Of a DNA stretch of 64,000 bases, positions 25,030 through 33,776 are shown one piece after another; within the stretch, counting starts at the first letter, position 1, and every line of letters starts with the position of its first letter. The notes below the pieces were generated by a model. It was not told the origin of the DNA and ran no database searches. It worked only from the letters and a program-made list of their open reading frames with translations. A program made the position numbers and the translations under genes. Origin of the DNA: Acholeplasma hippikon (GTDB taxonomy: Bacteria; Bacillota_I; Bacilli_A; Acholeplasmatales; Acholeplasmataceae); contig NZ_LR215050.1 in the NCBI RefSeq assembly GCF_900660755.1, positions 186,001-250,000 of the forward strand, written 5' to 3'.

Positions 25030-26240
25030 GAAACAAGCAAATTAAATATGTAGAAGTTAATAAACTTGAAAAACATCGTATCACAACAGAAAATAGAATT
25101 AAAAAGTTACTTGCCAAACAAGTAACTAACGAACACAAGATCGAGTCTTTAATACAATTAAACGAATCAAAGAGAGAGAAAAACCCCGATTATAATGGAA
25201 ACAAAATTGTTAGAAAAATAGTTAAAGTTTCTGACAAAAACCAAAAGATTAAAAACACAATTCAAAGACTAGAAAAACGACTTTTAGATATTCGTGATGA
25301 AAAATTAGAAAAACGTAATATTTTACAATTAATTGGTGATTGGTTTAGAAGAATTCCTAATTTTAAACAAAAAATTATTTGGGGTGTCTTATTTACAACA
25401 CCTTGGATTATTGGTATTTTATTATTCTTCTTACCATCATTTATTAAATCAGTATGGTGGAGCTTTAATGAAGTATCACCTTCTGGACAAGGATTACAAT
25501 TTAAATTTATTGGTTTAGGTAACTATATTAACTTATTTACAAGTTATGTTATTGAAGGTAATAACGTATTTAGCGTACAGTTATACTTATTCATTCAAAA
25601 TTTAGTTATTGATTTACCAGTAATTATTATCTTCTCAATTTTAATTGCTACATTCTTAAGTAAACCATTTAAAGGTAGCACAATTGTGAAGGCGATCTTC
25701 TTTATTCCTGTTATTTATAATTTCACATTAATCTCTGATACTTTAAATCAAGGATTTGGACAATATCTTGACTCATCAACAGGTGCAGATCAATTCTTCG
25801 TTCAACGTCTAGCATCATTCTTCCTTGAAATTGGTATTGGTGGAAATATTATTGAGATTATTTTACAAGCAGTAGAAAGAATCTTTGTGATTATTAACCT
25901 TTCAGGTATTCAAATCTTAATCTTCGTTGCAGCTATTCAATCTATTCCAGGGCACTTATATGAAGCTGCGAAAATTGAAGGAGCATCTAAGTATGTGATG
26001 TTCTGGAAGATTACGATTTCAATGATTACACCATTTATTCTAACTGCAGCAATTTATACAGTCATTGACTCGTTTGCGAGAGCTCCAATTTACAGATTCT
26101 TAGACTTTGCAATGACTCAAAATAAATATGGATTAGCAGCAGGTATTTCTGTGAGCTACTTCATCATTAACATGGCAATCATAGGAATTGTATTCTTATT
26201 AATGAGAAAGAGAGTGTTCTATTATGATGACAGAGGCTAA
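25026..26240 (+). CDS. ABC sugar importer permease with N-terminal coiled-coil extension
   Basis: 404 aa, about 100 longer than a usual MalF-type permease. The first ~100 residues are highly charged and heptad-like (KLEKHRITTENRIKKLLAKQ and similar), predicted cytoplasmic coiled coil. Then six membrane helices and the EAA loop EAAKIEGASKYVMFWK. The start overlaps the DUF5696 stop. Forms the second importer with 26224 and the lipoprotein at 27289. The extension could tether an ATPase or the Yip1 protein (inference). Confidence 0.9.
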   Translation: MRNKQIKYVEVNKLEKHRITTENRIKKLLAKQVTNEHKIESLIQLNESKREKNPDYNGNKIVRKIVKVSDKNQKIKNTIQRLEKRLLDIRDEKLEKRNILQLIGDWFRRIPNFKQKIIWGVLFTTPWIIGILLFFLPSFIKSVWWSFNEVSPSGQGLQFKFIGLGNYINLFTSYVIEGNNVFSVQLYLFIQNLVIDLPVIIIFSILIATFLSKPFKGSTIVKAIFFIPVIYNFTLISDTLNQGFGQYLDSSTGADQFFVQRLASFFLEIGIGGNIIEIILQAVERIFVIINLSGIQILIFVAAIQSIPGHLYEAAKIEGASKYVMFWKITISMITPFILTAAIYTVIDSFARAPIYRFLDFAMTQNKYGLAAGISVSYFIINMAIIGIVFLLMRKRVFYYDDRG

Positions 26241-27270
26241 AACTAAATTCTTAAATCGTCAATTTAATGCACTCAAAAATAAATCTAAACAGATTTATGA
26301 TAAGAGATTAAAAACTCCGCAAAAGCGTAAAATGACTTTCGAGTTAATACTTGAAAAGGCATCTGTTCTATTAAAGTATTTCTTATTATATGGATTATCA
26401 TTCGTTATCTTATATCCTTTAATTCAACAGTTCTCAATTGCGTTAAGAGCACCAGAAGATATTAACAATCCATTAGTTTTATGGATTCCTGAAAACTTCT
26501 CACTGAAAAACTTTGAAATTTCAGGAATTGTCTTAGACTATTGGAACGCTTTATGGAACTCAATCAAAATGAGTACGATTGTAACAATTCTTCAAATTTT
26601 ATGTACAGCATTAGCGGGTTATGCGTTTGCTAGGTTAAAATTTAAAGGACAAGGCATATTATTTATCATCGTGATGGCAACAGTTATTGTTGCACCAGCA
26701 ACAATTGAATTACCGCTTAAATTAACCTTAATGGATTTCTTGGGAACTGGTAAATCATTACTTGGTTCTCCAACCATTATGTATATTTTCGCCGCAACTG
26801 GTATGGGGATTAAAGCAGGGGTATTCATCTTCTTATTCAGACAATTCTTTAGAGGAATTCCTGAGGAAATTGAAGAAGCTGCCTACTTAGATGGAGCAAA
26901 TCCATTACAAGTATTTACAAGAGTTATGCTTCCAAATGCAAGAGGAGCTATGGTCTTAACAGGTATTCTTACTTTTGTATGGCAATGGAATGATTCATAT
27001 TTCACTGCAAACTTCGTGTCAAAAGTAAATAGTGATTTTTCTACCCTAACAACTAAGATGATGTCAATTCGTAATGCAATACAGGGTGCAATTCAACAAG
27101 CTGGTATCTGGCAATTACTTGACCAAGACGTTACCCAAAACCCGTTATTCACATCAATGATCTTGAATACATCAGCAATGTTATCAATGATACCGCTGAT
27201 TATATTCTATCTATTGGTGCAAAAAGTATTATTTACTGAAGGAATCGAAAGAAGTGGCCTAGTAGGCTAA
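26224..27270 (+). CDS. ABC sugar importer permease (MalG type), second system
   Basis: 348 aa with a basic N-terminal extension (about 1-45), six membrane helices and EAA loop EAAYLDGANPLQVFTRVMLP. It overlaps the upstream permease by 17 bases; ATG 26227 is an alternative start. Partner of 25026. No ATPase gene is nearby. Confidence 0.92.
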   Translation: MMTEAKTKFLNRQFNALKNKSKQIYDKRLKTPQKRKMTFELILEKASVLLKYFLLYGLSFVILYPLIQQFSIALRAPEDINNPLVLWIPENFSLKNFEISGIVLDYWNALWNSIKMSTIVTILQILCTALAGYAFARLKFKGQGILFIIVMATVIVAPATIELPLKLTLMDFLGTGKSLLGSPTIMYIFAATGMGIKAGVFIFLFRQFFRGIPEEIEEAAYLDGANPLQVFTRVMLPNARGAMVLTGILTFVWQWNDSYFTANFVSKVNSDFSTLTTKMMSIRNAIQGAIQQAGIWQLLDQDVTQNPLFTSMILNTSAMLSMIPLIIFYLLVQKVLFTEGIERSGLVG

Positions 27271-27288
27271 TAAAAAAAGGAGAAAAAT

Positions 27289-28788
27289 ATGAAAAAGGTT
27301 TATTTACTTTTAACTTCTCTTCTCTTTCTACTAGTTTTAGTAGCATGTGGAGATAAGGGTACAGATCCAAAAGTGCCACCAGTTACACCTCCAACTGATG
27401 GTGAAGATAATGAAGATGAAGACGATACTAAATATGATTTAGGTGGTATCGAATTCGTTATCATGGTGGATAATGCGTTAAGAGCTGATCCAAGATCAAG
27501 CCAATATGAACGTTTATTCCAACAAGAAAAAATAGCTTTAATGGATAAGGTTGAAAAGAAATACAACGTTAAAGTTGTATACAAAAACTATCCAACAAAT
27601 GCTTCATGGGGTGGGGCAAGAGAAAGATATATTATCGAAGAAACTGCTTTCCAATCAAAATCTGCTCATGTGTATGAAATTATTTCAACTTCATTACCAA
27701 ACTTAGCAGAACAAAAAGCAATCGTTCCATTAGATGATTATATTCAAGCATATGGATCACCAAGATTCTGGAATTCTAAAAAAGAATTCGGTTTAGTCAA
27801 AGGTAAATATTATGGATATGATGATCAATTCTCAATTGCAGATAAAGGTCTATACTATAATGTTGACTTAATGGCTCAAGTTTTAGGACCATCAAGAAAA
27901 AATGAACCATTAGAATTATGGCAAAAAGGTGAATGGACTTGGGAAAACTTTGAAAAGTTAGTAAATGAGTTAAACGGTCCATTAGATCACACAAGAACTG
28001 ATGAAAACGGTGGTGCACAATACGTTTTAGGTGGAAGAACTTATAACTATGCATATGGTTTCATTGGAGCAAATGGTGGTAAATTAGTTGACGCTGACTT
28101 TAACACTTATTTAACTGACAAACCAGTCTTAGATTCATTAGAATTCTTAAGCAAATTACGTACAACAGATGGTATGTGGATTGATGATGCGCCATTATCA
28201 AATGCATCTCAACCACAATTCGCAGCTGGTAATGTTGTGTTCCAAGATGGTGAATCATGGCATATCACTGCAAGCAACAAATGGGGCGGCGTGAACTTCA
28301 AAATCAACTATGTTCCATGGCCAGTTGGTCCAAACGTAAAAGAAGATATGTCAAATTACAAGAGCTTAACAGTTGGTGGAAAATCAACTTATGTTATTTC
28401 TTCAGCATTCTCTAAAGCAAATATCCCAGCTGGATATGAAGATTTAATGATTCATGATGAAACAATCTTCAAGATTTGGGCAGATTTACAATACTTCCCA
28501 GAAACATTAACTGAAGTAGAAGATAACTTCTATGCAACAAGATTATATTCAAGCTATGAATCAGATATCTCAAGAGAAATTCACTTATCATTAATTGATT
28601 CTACAGTTCCTGATTATTTCTATAGCGTTATTGAATCTCAAGCACAAACAGATCAATCATTCATGATTAAGATTCAATCTGCTATTCAAAGTGGAGAAGT
28701 TCGTAACATTATGACTTCAACTGAATCAGCACTACAAGCAATCTTTATTGAAAGATATAATTTAGGCGAAAATTATTATAATCGATAA
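27289..28788 (+). CDS. ABC sugar-binding lipoprotein, second system
   Basis: 499 aa, a family-1-like extracellular solute-binding protein anchored by lipobox LVAC (Cys20). An acidic, Pro-rich linker (21-47) is followed by the binding fold (IEFVIMVDNALR; GYDDQFSIADKGLYYNVDLM; EWTWENFEKLV, typical of this class). RBS AAAAGGAGAA. It follows the permeases by 18 bases. The 3' hairpin at 28796 may stabilise or limit the transcript, as is common after binding-protein genes. Confidence 0.9.
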   Translation: MKKVYLLLTSLLFLLVLVACGDKGTDPKVPPVTPPTDGEDNEDEDDTKYDLGGIEFVIMVDNALRADPRSSQYERLFQQEKIALMDKVEKKYNVKVVYKNYPTNASWGGARERYIIEETAFQSKSAHVYEIISTSLPNLAEQKAIVPLDDYIQAYGSPRFWNSKKEFGLVKGKYYGYDDQFSIADKGLYYNVDLMAQVLGPSRKNEPLELWQKGEWTWENFEKLVNELNGPLDHTRTDENGGAQYVLGGRTYNYAYGFIGANGGKLVDADFNTYLTDKPVLDSLEFLSKLRTTDGMWIDDAPLSNASQPQFAAGNVVFQDGESWHITASNKWGGVNFKINYVPWPVGPNVKEDMSNYKSLTVGGKSTYVISSAFSKANIPAGYEDLMIHDETIFKIWADLQYFPETLTEVEDNFYATRLYSSYESDISREIHLSLIDSTVPDYFYSVIESQAQTDQSFMIKIQSAIQSGEVRNIMTSTESALQAIFIERYNLGENYYNR

Positions 28789-28795
28789 CAATTAA

Positions 28796-28835
28796 AGGAA
28801 AATGCGTCATTTTGATAAAAAATGACGCTCTTCCT
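28796..28835 (+). terminator. Long hairpin after the binding-protein gene
   Basis: Inner stem GCGTCATTTT/AAAAATGACGC and outer pairing AGGAA/TTCCT. No T run follows, so it more likely stabilises the 3' end or attenuates partly than terminates fully; the next gene has no promoter that I can see. Confidence 0.55.
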
Positions 28836-28856
28836 AGTGTTTAAATAAGAGGACAT

Positions 28857-29420
28857 ATGAAAAAAGTAGTATTTATGGGTGACTCAATCACTGCACAATT
28901 TAAATTATTAAGTCAATATGAAAATATAGTGAATATCGGTGTTGGTGGATATAAAACAACGGAATTAATTCCACTTGTAAAAGAATTAAGATTACATCAA
29001 CCAGATATTGTGGTTTTACTCATTGGTATCAATGACTTTTTATGCAATAAACGTTTCTTTGAACATGGGTATACTATTCCTTTTCATAAGACTTATGACA
29101 CTTTACTTGATATGATTACTGTAAATCTACCAAGAACTAAGTTATACGTCGTTTCCATGCTACCTGTTGCACCAAGAAAAGAAGGGATGTTAAATGAAAC
29201 GAATGCCCTTAAATGGAATGAAGAGATTGCATATATCAACCAGTTCATTAAACATCAATCAAAGGTGTATCGAGCAACTTATTTAGACTTATATCATGAG
29301 TTTATTAAAGATGGTATGTTAAATTCAGAATATTCATTAGATGGTATTCATTTAACTGAAAAAGGATATCTAACTTATTTGGATTTCTTAAAAAAACATA
29401 CTGAAGAAATTTTTATTTAA
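28857..29420 (+). CDS. Cytoplasmic SGNH/GDSL hydrolase
   Basis: 187 aa, no signal peptide. SGNH blocks: MGDSITAQF (Ser nucleophile), NIGVGG (Gly), LIGINDF (Asn) and the late DGIHLTEKGY (Asp-His). The size fits single-domain esterases such as sugar acetyl or lysophospholipase-like enzymes. Likely removes acyl groups from imported sugars (inference). RBS AAGAGGA. It lies after the hairpin at 28796 and 21 bases before the lipoprotein at 29442. Confidence 0.88.
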   Translation: MKKVVFMGDSITAQFKLLSQYENIVNIGVGGYKTTELIPLVKELRLHQPDIVVLLIGINDFLCNKRFFEHGYTIPFHKTYDTLLDMITVNLPRTKLYVVSMLPVAPRKEGMLNETNALKWNEEIAYINQFIKHQSKVYRATYLDLYHEFIKDGMLNSEYSLDGIHLTEKGYLTYLDFLKKHTEEIFI

Positions 29421-29441
29421 AGACCAGGAAGAGGATAAAAT

Positions 29442-30785
29442 ATGAAAAAAATATATTTAATACTAAGTATTTGTTTACTCTCTCTTTCATTAATTGGATG
29501 TAACCCAAAAGAAAATATAGATCCAGTCGTACCACCAATTGATGAGACAGACCCAGATAAAGAATTACTAGAAGATAAAATTGCACCAATTTTACAATTT
29601 ACCCAATCAACTTATAGAACAGCAAGAATTAATCAATATACAACAGACTTCAACATTTTTGAAGGCTTACAAGCTTTAGATAACCTAGAAGGTGATATCT
29701 CTTCACGTATTGAAGCTGATTTAGGTGACTATGATGTTACAGTACCAGGAGAATACGAAGTTTTCTTCTTTGTACAAGACCTTGCAGGAAATGTATCTAA
29801 CTTTGTTTCTAAGAAAATTACAGTTGTTGAATATTATTTCTTAGTTGAAAAATATCCAATATTTACGGGGATTATTCCAAATGAATCTGCTAAGCCTGAT
29901 AAACAAAAGGTTTTTGCAGGTGCATATTACCACAAAGTATATTCATCTAAAGATTATTGGTTAGGAATTGAAGCAGAATTTACATTACCAATGTTTGATA
30001 TTAATCGATATAATGGCCAACATGATGACCGTTTACCAATTGACCCTTCAGTTAAAAACTTAGATAATCCATCAATTTATATGGGTGGACATGCATGGAA
30101 TGAATCTGACGTCGGATTATCACTTAGCTTAACAGTTTTAAAGAATGGTTCAACAACAATTGGTTCATATGCATTTAGACCATTCTGGCGTTATATTACA
30201 AATAGAGATTATGACATTGGAGGATATGATAGAGCAAATGGTAGATACTATGCTGTATCAAATGCTTCAGGAAATAATCAAACTAAAAATTTATTTGGTA
30301 ACTGGGACTATTTATTCACTGAATACTATTACCTTCCAGGTGATAGATTAAGAATGATTTTATACTCTCCAAAACCAGGATACTTACAATTACAAATTCA
30401 AGTGATTGAAAAATCAACATTACCATATTCAGTACAAATTAGAGAAGAAAACGGATGGAAAGATCCAGCAGACTTTAAGTCTCCAGCATTCTCATCTCCT
30501 GAACATGGATCATTAACAACAAAAGTAGAATTTAAACGTGTAAATGCAATTGACCAATCAGGTAATGAAGGAAAACCAAATATTCCTACTACATCACAAG
30601 TATTTGATATGGTATGGCATAACACTTACTTATTAAGAAAAATTGATGGACAAATGTATAGAGTTGTGATGAATGAAACAAGAGCAAACTTTACAAATGG
30701 CCCTGCAGATAGTCATTTCACAACATCTGGCATTGATCCAGTAACTGGTGGAGAAACCGTAAGAATTCACCCAAACTTTAATTAA
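29442..30785 (+). CDS. Lipoprotein with Ig domain and YHKV/PGDR-family domain, copy 2
   Basis: 447 aa. Lipobox LIGC (Cys20), acidic linker, Ig-like DUF5011 domain (about 40-128; VPGEYEVFFFVQDLAGN), then the unrecognised family domain (about 155-447). It shares with 8024 and 35331: GAYYHKVYS, SIYMGGHA.NESDVGL, FRPFWRYI, DRANGRYYA, YYLPGDRLRM, LPYSVQIRE, FKRVNAIDQSGNEG and GGETVRIHP. It is thus the surface-displayed member of a family whose other two copies are cytosolic. That split suggests binding or processing of the same substrate on both sides of the membrane (inference). RBS AGGAAGAGGA. Confidence 0.72.
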   Translation: MKKIYLILSICLLSLSLIGCNPKENIDPVVPPIDETDPDKELLEDKIAPILQFTQSTYRTARINQYTTDFNIFEGLQALDNLEGDISSRIEADLGDYDVTVPGEYEVFFFVQDLAGNVSNFVSKKITVVEYYFLVEKYPIFTGIIPNESAKPDKQKVFAGAYYHKVYSSKDYWLGIEAEFTLPMFDINRYNGQHDDRLPIDPSVKNLDNPSIYMGGHAWNESDVGLSLSLTVLKNGSTTIGSYAFRPFWRYITNRDYDIGGYDRANGRYYAVSNASGNNQTKNLFGNWDYLFTEYYYLPGDRLRMILYSPKPGYLQLQIQVIEKSTLPYSVQIREENGWKDPADFKSPAFSSPEHGSLTTKVEFKRVNAIDQSGNEGKPNIPTTSQVFDMVWHNTYLLRKIDGQMYRVVMNETRANFTNGPADSHFTTSGIDPVTGGETVRIHPNFN

Positions 30786-30798
30786 GGACTTTAACAAC

Positions 30799-32310
30799 AT
30801 GAGAAAAATAGCAGTTTTACCATTAGATGAAAGACCTTGTAACTATCAATTTAATCAATTATTAGTTAAAGGTACACCTTATGAAGTCGTAGCACCTGAA
30901 TTATCAATTCTAGGTGATAAGAAAATGAAAGGCGATTTAGACAAAATTAATGCTTGGGTAAAAGAAGTAGCTAAAGATGTTGACGGTATGGTTATTGCTG
31001 TTGATACATTAGTTTACGGTGGAATTGTTCCATCTCGTTTACACCATGATTCAATTGAAACATTAATTGATCGCTTAAATGTTTTAAAAGAAATTAAAGA
31101 CACTTATCCAAATATTAAAATTTACGCATATAACTTAATCATGAGAAATCCTAAGTATTCATCAGCAGATGAAGAACCAGATTACTATGAGTATATGGGG
31201 AGAGAAATTCACTTATATGGCGTTTATCAACATAAACAGCAATTAGGGATTTTATCTGCTGAAGAAGAAATTCATTTCAATGAAATTAAACAATCAATTA
31301 ATCAAGAAAATTTATACGATTATATTGTTAGACGTGATAAAAATATTGCAGTGAATTTAGCATTCTTAAAGTTAGTTGAAGAAGGAATTATTGAATTTGG
31401 TATTGTTCCACAAGATGATTCATCACCTTATGGGTTAACAGCAACTGACCAAATTAGAGTAAGAAAAGCAATTAAAGATTTAAATATTGAATTAACTTGC
31501 TACATGTACCCAGGTGCAGATGAAGTAACAAATGTTTTACTCGCAAGAATGATTAATAACTATGAAAATAAACAACCACTTGTTTATTTACACTATGCAT
31601 CAATTACTGGTGGTATGCAAATTCCACTTTATGAAGATCGTTTATTAAATGAAACAATTAAATATCAAGTACTTGCAGCTGGCGGAATTTTAGTCTCAAG
31701 CATGCAAGAAGCTGAATTAGTGTTACTTGTAAACGTACCTGCAACCGGCATGGTTGAAGCACCAAGACAAAATGAACCAAGATTATCTTATGATGCAGAC
31801 AGAAACTTAATTGAATATGTTGAGTTTGCTAATTACGCATTAAATAAAGGTAAGAAAGTTATTATTGGGGATGTTGCCTACGGTAATGGTGGAGATTTAA
31901 ATCTCTTAAAATTATTAAGACAAAAAGGTCTATTAATGAAGATTTCTGCATATGCAGGATGGAATACATCATCAAATACTTTAGGTACATGTATTCCACA
32001 AGGTATGTTTGACTTCTTATTCCCAAATAGAAAAGAAAACCTAGATTTCTTAGGCTTACGCTATGTAGAAGACTTTGGTTACTGTTCTGTGGTAAGAAGT
32101 AAAGTTTCTAAGACATTAGTTGAACCAAATAATTACTTCTTAATCGATGGTAAACACGGATTAGTAGTAGAACAAATTAAAAATGAATTAAATGCATTCA
32201 TTGAAAAAGAATTAAATGGTGAATATATCTTTACAATTACAGATATTTATTCTCCATGGAATCGTATGTTTGAGACAGGACTATTAGTGAAGGTAAATGA
32301 AAAAAACTGA
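30799..32310 (+). CDS. DUF4127-family protein
   Basis: 503 aa, cytoplasmic. Recognised from the N-terminal VLPLDERPCNYQF, DTLVYGGIVPSRLH, MRNPKYSSADEEPDYYEYMG and MYPGADEVTNVLLARM, which characterise DUF4127. No function is established to my knowledge; recurrence in glycan loci and conserved D/E/R/H positions suggest an enzyme. It overlaps the next gene by 14 bases (ATG at 32297), so the two are translationally coupled. Confidence 0.8.
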   Translation: MRKIAVLPLDERPCNYQFNQLLVKGTPYEVVAPELSILGDKKMKGDLDKINAWVKEVAKDVDGMVIAVDTLVYGGIVPSRLHHDSIETLIDRLNVLKEIKDTYPNIKIYAYNLIMRNPKYSSADEEPDYYEYMGREIHLYGVYQHKQQLGILSAEEEIHFNEIKQSINQENLYDYIVRRDKNIAVNLAFLKLVEEGIIEFGIVPQDDSSPYGLTATDQIRVRKAIKDLNIELTCYMYPGADEVTNVLLARMINNYENKQPLVYLHYASITGGMQIPLYEDRLLNETIKYQVLAAGGILVSSMQEAELVLLVNVPATGMVEAPRQNEPRLSYDADRNLIEYVEFANYALNKGKKVIIGDVAYGNGGDLNLLKLLRQKGLLMKISAYAGWNTSSNTLGTCIPQGMFDFLFPNRKENLDFLGLRYVEDFGYCSVVRSKVSKTLVEPNNYFLIDGKHGLVVEQIKNELNAFIEKELNGEYIFTITDIYSPWNRMFETGLLVKVNEKN

Positions 32311-33031
32311 TTTAATTTTAGATGGTGTGCCAGTTACAACATATGAAGTTGAAAACGGCATTCAAAAGCCATTAATTTATTTCTTCCATGGCTTTACAGG
32401 CAATAAAGATGCTAATATTATGGGACGTGGGGAAATTCTAGCTAATTTAGGATTCTATGTAGTGGCAATTGATGCTTACATGCATGGACAAAGAATGTCT
32501 GAATTAGAAAAGAAAAGATCAAATGTAAGTAAATATGAAGATATTATCGAAATCGTGATGCATACAGCAAATGATGCATCACGATTATTCGATAAATATT
32601 TTATGTATGAACCAACCGTAAAACCAGATAGTTATCATGCTTATGGTGTTTCTATGGGAAGTTTAACCTCATTTTATTTAGCAACAATTGATGAAAAATG
32701 TAAAACAGTTGTAGGATTAGTTCCTATGCCATCATTTGTTGAATATTATACAGATAAAGCAACCATGTATGGTTTCAATCATGGATTCTTCTATGAAAGA
32801 AAATTAGCATATTATGAAAAACATGACCCATTATTAAATTATCCTTTATTAAAGGGTAAAAATATCTTTATGGGATGCGGTATTCATGATGATGTAGTCT
32901 TACCTAAGTATGCAACTAAACTTCATGAATTAATGCCAGAGACAACAATTAAGTTCTATGAAACAGGACACGTCTCAACGCCTGAAATGTTACAAGATAG
33001 TTTCGATTTTTTAAAAAAAGAGGTTCTCTAA
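32297..33031 (+). CDS. Alpha/beta hydrolase, first of a tandem pair
   Basis: 244 aa, cytoplasmic. FFHGFTGNKD (oxyanion region), nucleophile elbow YGVSMGS (G-x-S-x-G), CGIHDD (acid) and ETGHVS (His). Resembles the YitV/BAAT-like or acetyl-esterase group. The product is paralogous to the next gene. Possible esterase for O-acyl groups on the imported sugar (inference). Confidence 0.85.
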   Translation: MKKTDLILDGVPVTTYEVENGIQKPLIYFFHGFTGNKDANIMGRGEILANLGFYVVAIDAYMHGQRMSELEKKRSNVSKYEDIIEIVMHTANDASRLFDKYFMYEPTVKPDSYHAYGVSMGSLTSFYLATIDEKCKTVVGLVPMPSFVEYYTDKATMYGFNHGFFYERKLAYYEKHDPLLNYPLLKGKNIFMGCGIHDDVVLPKYATKLHELMPETTIKFYETGHVSTPEMLQDSFDFLKKEVL

Positions 33032-33032
33032 C

Positions 33033-33776
33033 ATGGAAATGATTCACGTTAAGAAATTTCATATTGATGGTATCCCAGTATCCATTTATGAATTAGAAAA
33101 TGATGCGATTAAACCAGTTATTTTTTCGTTTCATGGTTTTACTGGATATAAAGATGGCGATTACTTTAAAAGAGAAGATGAATTAGCAAGAAGAGGATTT
33201 ATCGTTGTTGGTTTAGATACGATATTACACGGTGAACGTCGTATTAATCTATATGAAACACTAAGTGAATCAACGAAATGGAAAGACTTCAATCATTTCA
33301 TTATTCAATCTGCAAAAGATGCAGTTGAAATTTATGAAAAATATATTAAATTTATGCCTCGTGTGAAACCTAATGCACTTTATAGTATGGGGGTTTCAAT
33401 GGGTGGAGCAATTAGTATTTATTTATCAACAATTTATCCATTAAAACGAGCAGTATCAATCGTTGGTACACCTTCAATGGTTGAGTTTTACAAATATTTG
33501 AAAGATAAGTTAAATTGGGAAGAAGATAATTATTACTTTAAAAACTTAGTTTATCTAGAAAAATATGATCCAGTAATCAATCAATCAAAAATCAATGGCA
33601 AATTATTCTTAACGGGTGGAGCATCTGATGATGTGATTCCAGTTAAGTTTGTAACAATGTTGGAAAATCATCCGCAAGTTACGACAAAAGTTTATCAAAC
33701 TGCTCATATGCCAAACCAACAACAGTTTGATGAAGCATACGAATTTTTATTAGAAGAGGAAAAAAAGCATGAATAG
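33033..33776 (+). CDS. Alpha/beta hydrolase, second of a tandem pair
   Basis: 247 aa, paralogue of the preceding protein with the same layout: SFHGFTGYKD, MGVSMGGA, TGGASDDVIP and TAHMP as oxyanion, nucleophile, acid and His regions. One base separates the two genes, and its 3' end overlaps the FAD oxidoreductase by 8 bases. Divergence between the copies suggests different acyl specificities. Confidence 0.85.
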   Translation: MEMIHVKKFHIDGIPVSIYELENDAIKPVIFSFHGFTGYKDGDYFKREDELARRGFIVVGLDTILHGERRINLYETLSESTKWKDFNHFIIQSAKDAVEIYEKYIKFMPRVKPNALYSMGVSMGGAISIYLSTIYPLKRAVSIVGTPSMVEFYKYLKDKLNWEEDNYYFKNLVYLEKYDPVINQSKINGKLFLTGGASDDVIPVKFVTMLENHPQVTTKVYQTAHMPNQQQFDEAYEFLLEEEKKHE

